Assembly (NCBI GenBank): GCA_017165825.1
Contig: CM029368.1
Location: forward strand, 28,258,038 to 28,322,037
Source of the DNA: Hepsetus odoe
Taxonomy: Eukaryota > Chordata > Actinopteri > Characiformes > Hepsetidae
Reading direction: 5' to 3'
Length of the DNA: 64,000 bases
In this document: positions 49,301 to 61,300 of the stretch, in pieces
Layout of the letters: each line of letters begins with the position of its first letter
Numbering within the stretch: the stretch's first letter is position 1
Notes under the pieces: model-generated
Database searches by the model: none
What the model was told of the DNA's origin: nothing
The model's input: only the letters and a program-made list of their open reading frames with translations
Translations under genes and position numbers: made by a program

Positions 49301-52300
49301 ATATACACATCCAATGTTTACACTTCTAATCCCACTACTGGCGTCGAAGACTTTTCAGGTTCCCCACCAGATGTCACTGTCTCCCAAGTTTTAGTTGAAA
49401 GTAAGAGCATTTTTCACAACTGTAGTGTTTTATAGTGTATTATATAAATACAGACATCACATAAGTCACCTCAGTATAAACCGAAGCATTTATAAAGCTG
49501 TATCAGTATTAGTGTATGTTTATCTTCTGTTCTCAACTATTTTTCTTGCCACTGGATCTCAGTTCTGTGTAATTCTCAGTTTTACACACTCACATTAAAT
49601 CTCCTGCGGTGGCTAATGGACAATAACTGTTAAAGAATGAAGAAAATATAAATCACCTTTAGTCTTTTGGCTTCAGGGCAGTCTGTGTCTATCCACTGGT
49701 CACTGTGGTCACCAAGTAAAGACTCCTCCACTGTCTTTGGCATGTGTCTGTAAACAAGGACAAAGATAGTTTGAATAAACTCCTAAACTCCATGCTTAGT
49801 TATTAGTAGTGCTCAGTAATTATCCATACATTATGTTTCCTTATAATCATATACCTCTCTTTATGCCTTAGACATAAACATAATTATTTTTAAAACATGT
49901 ATATTTGGCTTTAAGACCGATACATACATTAACTGTCTTCTGTTTGGTTGTCTGTGTTGATTAGCCACTTAAACTACAGTTGTGCTTATCATTTATTCAG
50001 TAATTCACTAAGTTCCTGTGGGATGAAATGACTCACTTCATGCCCAGCGCGTCCTGTCCCACTGGCTCTCTGCGGTTCTTGTTGCTGCTGGTGTCCTTTT
50101 TGAGGAAGAATCCCTCAGGGAACCACAATGTGCTGTGCTCACGTTTACGGCGAGCAATCAGCATGCCCATGACTAGGATAATCAGGAGGAAAAATGCTGC
50201 CACTCCCACCAACAGTAGTTTAGGCCATTCGGTCCCGTTGTTGGGAATTTTCTCACCTGAGGATGTGAGACACAATCAGTTAACAGAACAAAGAAGTCCT
50301 CACTCTGGTTAGAGGTCACTAATGATATATGTAACACAATACTGCAAATTCTTTTTCTTCTTTTACTGATTGAAATGACTGGTGAACTGCTTCTTTGAGA
50401 TTATCAGTGAGTGCAGGGAGTGGATGTACTTACCACGAACTTCTTTGAGTGGGTAAGGGAAGTGCAGCATTTCCCGAGCAGACAGTGCACCTAAGTATTC
50501 GGCAGCACTGTCCGCTGTGGGGAAGCAGTTATCTGAATCTTGGGAGCAGAGGCGGTTATCGATCTCCAAGTACACGATGGAGCTGATAAAAATGGAATGA
50601 CGTACGATTAGTAAAAACACATGAACTACACTACTGTCCGCCACCAACTGATCCCAAACTTTTGAACAGATATGTTTGCTTACCCAATGACCTCTCCTTG
50701 GGGTGTGAGCTCTCGTTTGATGCGTGTTTCAGCGCGTGTGTATGGCCGGATCATGGCCTCTCCGTTGTTGTCAAGGCAAAAGCGCAGGGAAGTACGCAGG
50801 ATGCTGCTGAGTTTCTGTAGGAAAGCCGTGCTTGTCCGGAGCAGTTCCTCTGGTGGCAACAGCACTACGATGACCAGCGTGCCATCAGCCAGGTGCTCAG
50901 GAACTGCTTTTGCGCAGTCCAGACCGTCCCAGCCACACTCCTCACTATCACAGCCATGATCACAGCGACCGTCTGCGTAGTGGTCCATGCAGTATGTCTC
51001 ATATATAGGACTGAGGTGGGAAAAAATGAGAGAAAAAATAAGAAGGGGAAATGGCTCAAAATGATTCCCTTAAAAGAAACTTCTGCAATTTACAAAGAAA
51101 AAGATAATGAAAGCTATCATCCAGTTAAATCTATAACAGAAAAAAGGAGAAACAATATATTTTTTCTTTTTTCTCCCCTTGACATGTGTAGCAGGTTGTA
51201 TCTGCTTTCAGGTAAAGACAAACAATGTGGCACTTACTTGCAGACCTTCTCCTTGCTCTTGCAGTCAAAGTTATCATACAGACAGTCTGCATTATTGCAA
51301 GATTCATCACAGTGGCTGTTGTTGAACACGCGCCAGCAGTGTGGGTCAGCACAGCGGGCCCAAGGGTTCACGGCTAGCGAGCAGTCGCCTCCATCCCAGC
51401 GGCAGGCAAAGCTGTTGCACTCCTTGTCACAAACACCATCATTGGCTTTGCCATAGCAGTCAGGTATGGGGCAGGTGGGCACTGGCACATCCAGTATACG
51501 GAGCTCCTGCTCACAGCGTTTACCCTTCCAGTCTCCTATACACTGGCAGCTGAAGTAAGGGAAGGTGGATTCTTCGATGCAGAGTCCCCCGTTACGGCAG
51601 GGTTTGGATGAGCAGCTTTGGTTGCTGCGGTGGTGACACTGTGGTCCAGCGAAACCTTGCTGGCAGGAGCAACGCGCACCTCGAGACGTCACAGTGCAAG
51701 TGCCACCGTTATAGCAGGACAACTCCCTGCACGACATGCTGCGTTCACAGTTAGCCCCTGTATAGCCCTGAAAGAGAAAAAGAGGAAAAAGAGACAGAGG
51801 TGAGAGATATTAAGAGATTATGATGAATGACTAGAAGAACATAATTTCGTCTGGGTGTTAAAAAATGTTAAGTGATTCATTATTGATATTTCAACAAATG
51901 ATAATTACTACAAGAAAAGATCTTTAAATTTGACTATTAAATTGTGTTCCTCATTTCAGTTAGCAGCAACTGAGCTGAACAGTTCTTACAACTGTACACT
52001 AGGTGGCGATGTGCTGCACTTTTCACTTGCTAAATGGTAAGTTTATGACGCTCTCTCACAGCACAAGCCAATGCCATCATGAGCAGAACCAGGAATTTCA
52101 GGACTGAAATGATGGTAAAAAGGCCTTTTCCTGGATATTGTACTATGACTCATACTTGCTTAATCTCCTGACTGAAATAAATGAGGGCTTTGTGCTCGCT
52201 TGTTTTTGCTGAAGAAGAAGAAAAAGAGGACGAGGTTCTGGAAACTCACCAGCTGACACGTGCAGATGAATCCTTGAAGTGAGCTGCTGGACATTGAGCA

Positions 52301-55300
52301 TGCTCCTCCATTCTTACAAGGCTGAGACTCGCACACGCCAAACCTGTTCTGACAGCCTCGACCTTGACATGCACATGCAATCACACTGTTAGTGTCTGTA
52401 CATACGTCCCCACACCGCAAGTCACTGACGCACATTTCCATACACATCTACATTATTTTAACCACAAACTTATCAAACTTTTCTGTACCTGTATAACCTG
52501 GCTTGCAGACGCACTGGTAGTCATTAGGTAGTTGAATGCAGTCCAGACTGTTGGCTTGGTTGCAAGGGCTGGAGTGGCATTCGTTTATGTCTCCCTCACA
52601 GCGGTCTCCTGTGAACCCTGGAGGGCAGTTACACCGATAACCACCCACTCTGTCCACACAGGTTCCGTTATTCTGACATTTAGGCATGCCACGAGGCCTG
52701 GACGGAGTGGCACAGTCATCCTCATTTATCTCACAGAGGACCCCTATGGAGACAAATGTAAAATTATCATTAAATATGGTCTGAAACAGTGGATCATTGG
52801 ATACTTTTATATCATCCCAGTTGCCACACACCTCAGCCACTCTCTCAACCAGCGTTTCCCTCTTTTGGCAGAAACCTAAACTACCTGCAACTTTCTTGGG
52901 ACCAAAAATCCTGATCTATGTGAATAATATATTTATTCTATATATCTATTTGTATTATTTTCATCTTTTTTATTAGTTGTCACCTGCTCTGAGGGAAATT
53001 ACATATTGTAACTGGCAAAAAAATAAAATAAATAAATAAAATTTTAATTCTTACATCGCTTCATTCTTCTGCTGAAAATACTTAGACCTACCTAGTGTCC
53101 CAGGAGGGCAGGAGCAGATATAGTGGCCCACGAGATCAATGCAGGTGCCTCCGTTCTGGCAGGGGTGAGAGCGGCACTCGTTTATCTCCCTCTCACAGTT
53201 CTGCCCTTCGTACCCTGGCATACACTGAGAAAGATGGAGGCAAGTGAGTGGAAAGAACCTTGCTGTTCATCACAGAGTTTGATCATAATGGATAAGTTGG
53301 TGCTACTCACATCGCATGTGTATCCTCCCACATAGCCTCTGCAAGTGCCACCATTGAGGCAGGGCTTGTCCTCACAGTAGTCTACCTGACTCTCGCAGTA
53401 GCTGCCCATGTATTCAGCCGGACACTTGCAGTAGTGTGTCATGCCAGTGTTCACGCAGTGGCCGCCATGATGACAAAGCTCATCTGTTTGAAGACCTAGC
53501 AGCCCAACAAAAATAAGCAAAGTTAAGAAAATAAATTAATACTCCAGAACACTTAATACTGACCAGGATTTACCAGGAATGCGTCTGCATACGGTGTTGT
53601 TTTCTGATAGTTCTTTAATAAATGTGATTTAACTGGTTCACTAGCAAAATAGATTCTCCATGGTTGAACTGACATCACACATACCCCTCTGTAAGGCAGC
53701 CATCTCACAGGAGACCCCAGGAATGTCACAGTAACGTCCAGACCAGGCACCCACACAGTCGCAGGTGAAGGAGCTGTCTTTAGGCCTGCAGCGTCCACCG
53801 TTCTGACATGGGTTTGTGCGCCTACACCAGTCAACAGGCACCTGTCCGGCAATACAGACACTGAGTCAGGCAAGCAGTTTTTCAAACTCTGTAAAGGTAT
53901 AATACCAGGTTTTTATTTAAAAAGCTACTTATCTGGACAGTAAGAATGCATTCATTGAGAAAAGCACTTATATTGAATAAAAATATAATTAATATTATTA
54001 CAGTAAACAATGAGCGTTGATTTTATGTTTACAAATGCATTCTTTAAACTCTTTTAAAATCTCTCCTCATGGAAAATCTACATTACTTAGCTATCATCCA
54101 ATACTTGGGTTGGATAATCAATATTTTATTAAGCTAAATGAGCAGCATTTTGTAATTATTTTACTTATTATTATTATTATTATTTTACTGAATCAATATT
54201 TCCAGTATATATATATTTTTTAGATATATATGTATTATTTCAATGCATTTTGTGTGTCTACCCATATCATTTTATGATCTACTATTTCCAATATTTTTCC
54301 AAAATTTCTGTTCGTCTGACATAAAATGTTCATTAGTGTAATAGTGTCATAGGCAGCTGGTTTAAAAGTCTTCACTAATGACAGCAATGTTTATCCGAAC
54401 AATTTATGAGCCATTAAGAGACTAAAAACTTCAGAGGTAAGATTTCTACTTTATGGTTCAAACTGCCTGACAAATTCAACTGCTGGTCTGAGCCAGTCAA
54501 AAAGAAAAAACACACAGTGAACAAAATCCTGGCATGGACTTTTACTCTGTGGGTCTAAGTTTCCATATCTGTAAAATTTGTTGTGAAAATAAAATGAATG
54601 TTTTTGAAGCCAGTGACTCCTATATAATTATTTCCAATCTAATGTCTGGGAGTGAGGCTTGGGGTGTGTACCTGGCAGCGGCTCCCGGAGTAGCCCTTTG
54701 GGCAAGAGCAACGGAACGACTCCATGCCGTCCTGGCACATTCCTCCATTGAGGCAGGGCTGTGAGTCACACTCATTCACTTCATATTGACAGTGTTCTCC
54801 GGTAAAGCCAGAGCGACATGTGCAGGAAAACCCATTAACCTTATCCACGCATGTTCCTCCATTAAAGCACGAGCTGTACGACACACACAAGAAAGCAGTA
54901 AATACCATACCTGACCATATTTGCTGAGGTTTCTTTAGGCTACTTTAACACAATTACCTTCACACATTTATGAATGGATTCATTCGGACACTCGCTCTCT
55001 CACCTCTCTGTGCAGTCTTGTATGTTGGTCTCGCAGTGCAGGCCAGTAAAGCCTGGCTTGCAGGTGCAGGTGTAGCTGTTGACATAGTCGGTGCAGGTGC
55101 CGCCATTCTTGCACGGGGCACTCTGGCACTCGTTCACCTCGATGGCACAGTACTTGCCAGTAAAGCCAGGCAGACAGGTGCAATAGAAAGTGTCAATGCC
55201 ATCTGTGCACGAGCCTCCGCTCAGACATGGATCTGCAGCAGCGAAGAAGAAAATCAGACAAAGGAACAGTTAGTATAACAGATTTTGTAAAAATTCAGCA

Positions 55301-58300
55301 CAGAGGCAAGTGTCTATAATGGCAAGCCTAAAGGCCCACGTCACTATTTACTCACTTGGGAGACAGTCGTTGATATCGGTTTCACAGTTGGGTCCACTGA
55401 ATCCACTACGACACGAGCACACATAGCCACCCAGTGTGTTGGTGCAGGTGCCACGGTTCTTGCATGGGTTAGATGCACACTCATTCACATCAATATTACA
55501 CATCTGACCTGTGGAGACAGCAGTTAAGGTCAGCCATCTCAATAATGTTTATCGTGGATATCTTTGGGCCATTTGCATTTCTTTTCAACTTCAACTGTTA
55601 TGAATGGCAATGATTTCAAATACTTCCTTTTTGCAAAACCACATTTTAATCACATTTTTAACATGAACTTGTATAGATACAAAGCATAATGGGGTTACTC
55701 ACCCTGCCATCCTGGCTGACATTTGCACTGGTAGCCGAGGTAGTCAGGTGTGTGTGTGCAATGGGCGTGGTTGGCGCAGGGATTTGGCGAGCAGGGTGTG
55801 AGCACCTCCGCACATGTGGGCCCACTGTAGGGTGGTTCACACAGACAGGTAAAACTTGCCACTCCATCCACACACGTGCCTTGATTCAGGCAGGGGCTAG
55901 ATGCACACTCATTGATGTTCACTTGGCACAGGTTACCTAAGAAGTAGGATGAGGAAAAAAAGAGACAAAAAGATCAAGGGAGAATGAGAAAGGGAGAAAA
56001 AGAATTAATATGTTGATAATAGCAAAAATGAAGTATATGTAGAGTAGTGTCAGAGAAAACACCCTGTAGGGGGTGATGCGGTCCAAGTCATTGGAAAGGG
56101 ACATTTTTGCATGGGGTCTGTAGGAACTCTTGATTCAGAAAATGTCACACTTTTGGACACATTTTCTTTCAAAGAATCTGGGAGCCTTGGAATAAACTAT
56201 GTGAGAAAGGAAGATTCAATAATGCTGTCAATACTTTTAACTACCTTCCAGTAATGCCTTGATGGACAAAACAAGACTCAAGCAGGGTCTGAAATGTCAG
56301 GGTTGTCATGTATTTTAAATTAATGGAATTATTTGGATTAAAAGGGTGCCACACCCACCTCTGAAGCCTTGCCGGCACTTGCAGGTGAAACCGTTGAGCT
56401 GATCAATGCAGGTGGCAGCATTTTGGCAGGGGTTGGGAAGGCAGTCGTTGCGGTCCAGGTCGCAGTTCTTACCCATCCAGCCTGCTTCACAGTCACAGTG
56501 GTACCTGCGCAATAAACACAATCATATTTGCTCATTCCAGCATAACCTGTACTTAATTAGAAACTTGTAAAAAAATAATGATACAAAAATTTATAATACC
56601 TAGCCACTGGCTGGGAGGACCAAATTTATACAAAGATCTGTGTGTGTACTCCCTTCACTTTAAGCAAATAATTTATACGCTTGATGGCGAATTCTCAGCA
56701 AACATGTGAAAGCTAGCCACCCAACTCCAAGAACATTCCAAGAACTTTGGTTAATGTTGTATTAATGGATATCTTAAATGCTTGGAGCTAATGTTCTCAA
56801 AATAACATTAAGGAAATGTTAATAGCGTTACCTTGGTTAAAAGTACCAACATGGAAGTATAAAACTGGTTTGTGATGTTATATGAGAGTTTATGTAAGAT
56901 ACCAGGGCATGTACAAACCCAAAATATAGATGTCTATTTTAAGTACAAAATGATCTAAGATGGGATGAAATGGCACAACTGGTTATAAATAATGTCAATT
57001 TGAATTATTTTTCGGCTCCCTCTTGTGTTGAAGAGAATAAGCTATAGTGTCGTACCCGCTGGGATCCTCTATGCAGGCTCCGTGCATGCAGGGGCTGCTG
57101 CTGCACTCGTCCACATGTGAGAAGCAGTATGGCTCATGGAATCCAGCAGGACATAAGCAGCGGAAACCATTCTCCTCATCTAAGCAGGTGCCTCCGTTTC
57201 GGCACGGGTTTGAAGAGCACTCATCCAGCTCAACGTTGCACTGAGGACCTGATATTAAAAAACAGAACACAGTCATCTAGTTTAGTGGATGAAAAAATCT
57301 GACTTAAAAAATGGCCAAAAACTGGCCAAAAATATTTGCTGAAATTTCGTCAGGCCCTGCAGTCTAAGGTACAATATGATACCTGACCCTGCTTAGTTTT
57401 TCCAAACAGAATCACTGGTCTGACTGAAAAAGGCAGAAGAAATCTCACCAGTGAAGCCGGGTTTGCACACACAGTCGTAACGGTTAATGCCATCCTTGCA
57501 GATGCCATATTCACATGGATTGCTGGCACAATCATCGTAGTTGAGTTCACAGTTGGCACCTGTAAAAAAAAAAAAAAAAATCAGCGTTTACTATTGTTTC
57601 CTACAAACACAACCCCAGTAAATACAGCTGAATGATCCTAATGTAACTCATATTTGATACCTTGATTAAACTAATGCAGTTGGCTATTCAAAATAGTTAA
57701 GATGTGATTTTCAATTAAGTATTACTTTGTCAAAGAATGTTGGAGCAGATCTCTTACCTGATGTGCCGTGCTGGCACTGGCAGATGTATTTATTGACAAG
57801 ATCCACACACTTGCCCCCGTTCTGGCACGGGTTGCTGTGGCATTCGTTGAGCTGGTTCTCACAACGGTAGCCTGTGTAGCCGGGCACGCAGATACAGGTG
57901 TAGCTGGCGATGCCGTCAACACAAGTGCCATGGTGACAGGGGTCAGGCAGGCAGTTATCAATGTTGCTCTCACAGAGTCTGCCCTCAAAGCCTGAAGACA
58001 AAACATGAACAGAATCAGAATCACTTCTATGATCATGTAACAGGAGTGTAAACGGGTGATTCAAATTCATCAATTCTGGAATGTGGGCCAAAGTGACTCA
58101 GACATGGGTTTACAATCACTGGGACGTCCGCTCTTACACTGTGCCTTTTCTCATCGCTTTATTTCATTTCACACACCAGCTCAGCGCATGCTATTCATGG
58201 TTTTGTCTATGATGTGAAGACTTCCTCTCTTTCACTCGCACGCTCCTTCGCACCCTCGCCCTCCACCTCCTCCCAGATTTTCTCTCTCTTTTTTTAATCT

Positions 58301-61300
58301 GAAAACTTCCAGTCCTTTTCCTTGTTTTCCGTCTGCATGTTTTCCCCCTTCTTTCGAAGGTTCCTTTCTACTTCATCTGTTTCCTTCTCTCTCCTTTTCT
58401 CTGTCCCTGCTGAAAGGTCCTACAGTGTGGTGCCCAGGTTCCCGTGGTTTCCATGCCGACAGGTTGTCAGGCAGCGGCGGAGCGGGACAGGGCCGGGCCG
58501 GGACAGGCCGCCAGGGTGGGGGTGGGGGGTGGGGGCAGAAGGAGTCTTTCACTGGGCCTCACAGAACTGCTTTTGTCCACAGGGATCGGTAGGACAATAC
58601 CCTGCGCCCCTGCTAACGGGACAACTCCATGCAGCAGAACAGGAGCAGCAGAATACCAAGCAGCTGGCTTCCCCAGACAATACCTCACACTGCACACACT
58701 CTACTTTTCTCCTTACAAGCATGCATATGGTCAAATAAATGCACATATGCTATATTTTTTGTCACATATATATTGACAGTGACAAAGTTTTTTTGGTCTA
58801 CAAATAAGAACATCAAATCAACGAAAGAAACTGAACTAGTGACCAAAATGCATTAAATATTTATCTATACTTTCTTAGGTCCTTTCAAGCAGCTCTCAAG
58901 TAATGAATCGTAATGATACTTCACATATGATTTGTTGGCTGCTGAAAACTACTTGATGACCGGGGACTTCTTAATAATGACATTTTATGTCAAATTTAAA
59001 TAGATTTGGAAATAAGTTCACACAAAATCATCAAGATTACTATATAAATATCTGTCTTAGAAATAAATGTGTTTAAGCCTTAAGATTACAAGATCTCCGA
59101 GGTCTTTTAATCTTCGACTGGTACTGCAACCTCATATTCATTGAATATATACACTTATTATTGTGTGTAAATAATTATTATTTAATAATAAATAATATAA
59201 TTATTATTTATATTACAGATTCACACACTGTAGACTTTCACAGTCATTTTCCACTACATGCACTTGGCCTCATGGACAATTTTGTCAATGGAGTCCATGA
59301 GGACGGCAGACGAAACATTCCTCTAGACGGGACAAAGTGAAGGGGGCTGCTGGGAGTTTTGGGTAGTTCCATACGGCGCTGTGTGGGTATGTTATTGTAG
59401 GGTATGGATGAGCAGATGTCGGGGTGACAGCTAGGCGTAACCCCCATCTTCAGCAGCTGCTGGCCCTGAGTGACCCTGTGATCCCCGAGGTCCGGTGGGG
59501 GGAAAAGGGGGATTAAGAGCCTGTCGACAGTCTGATCAGCTCTGCATAAAGGGAGGCGTCTGACCTCAGGCTCATCAGACTCGTTTTCATTGTAGGCGCA
59601 GGTGTGTGTGGTCAGACCGATGCTGAAATTGACTTGAACTCTCAAGATGCTGGATGCCATCAAGGAGATCATAAAGGGGTGTAAATCTCTGACCTCACAA
59701 AGATTAGATTGTAATTCTTTAGGAATCGGTTTAATGTGTCATGAAATAGTAAACTGCACCACCATACAAAATGTGATTAGGTTATTTAAATACAATTTAT
59801 ATTTAAGGCAAATTATACACTGAATACATGTGTGATGAAGCACTTTTAACACTTGACGTTTTGGCAAAAACTTACTTAAATCATACTTTATGACATGCTA
59901 ATAATGAGAAACTGATTCCAGTTGATGCAGCTGAATCCCAAGAAGCCCTACCTTCAGCACAGCGGCACTCATAGCCATTGGGGCGGTCGATGCACTTGGC
60001 TCCATTTTGGCAGGGTGTGCTGGCACACTCGTCAATGTCAATCTGACACATAGTGCCGGTGAAGCCTGGGACAGGCAAACACAGAGGTCAGGGGTCATAC
60101 TGAGGCAGAAAAGGGTCACTTTGCTCATCTACAAAGGGCAGAGGTGCCCAGCCTTAGTTTTAGCTGTGTGGACAGAGCTTGGGCCATAGCCACCCATCAA
60201 ACTGTGACCAGCTGTGTTAAAGAAGTCTGCATTTGGTTAAACTGTTAAACTCTGCAGGCCTGAAGTTCAGTTTCTAGACTCATAGTAAAGACTCATAGTA
60301 AATTCATTAAAGGAATGGGATTTTTAAATTTCTGCCACACCTGTAGCATTTCGTAAACTACCACAGACAGCCTTACTGACTCAGGATGCAGCTTATTATA
60401 AAAGTCCAAGGGCATGCCATTAACCCATCTAATGTCTTATAACAAAAATGCATGCATTTTAACTTTTTCAAAAATAGCAAAATTACTGTCCATAAGCATC
60501 AACGGACAAATTAATACACAAACAGTAAACATGAAGTGCAACAGGTAAAGCATGTAATCTGGATTCTCCCTATCCTATTTGTTTCTGAGGATTCTCTGAG
60601 ATGCATTTATAAGCATCTGATTCTGTTCATTCTGGTTTTGGCCTCCAATGTGGAATGTGTGAACTAATCTGGATTTAGGGATGGACAAAAGTCAAAAGTC
60701 AAAAAGGAAAAGCTTCATATATGTTATTTTTCAGGGAACGGTACAACACCAGCTACAATGGTTTTCGTTCTCCTGTTGGTGTATTGTTAAGTGACATGTA
60801 TTTCTGCAATGCAGGCTATGTGCTTCTCTAGTACTCAGCAACGCACCGCTCTGGACTGAGCTTTTAATTACTAGCTGGCATCCATAGGATGGGAAAAACG
60901 TGCACTGGGGCGAAGTAAGAGCAATCTATAGACAGGGGCCCCCGTGGAAAACGTCCATTTCTACACGGACAGAATGCGGCGTGTTGATTAACAGTGTTGT
61001 GATGGGATCTTGTGCGCCGATGCTTGGGGCAGGAGGTTACAGGCGGGCGGGGGGGTTTTGCATTGGAATTGTTTTCTCCATGCGCCAGAAAAGCCCCCGC
61101 CCCCAGCCCATTCCACTCCTAGCACAAACTTTGCCGATTCAATAGCTAGATGGGGGGTTTTGGGGGGGGTTGTCTGCCCCAGATGTAAATTGCAGACCAG
61201 GAAAAGAATCTCATTAGCAGGACTGCTGTTATCCCCCATCAGCCTAAAACATGCTGTCCCCTTCTCCAACACTAAGGCATTGGGGTGGGGAGTGGGGGCT

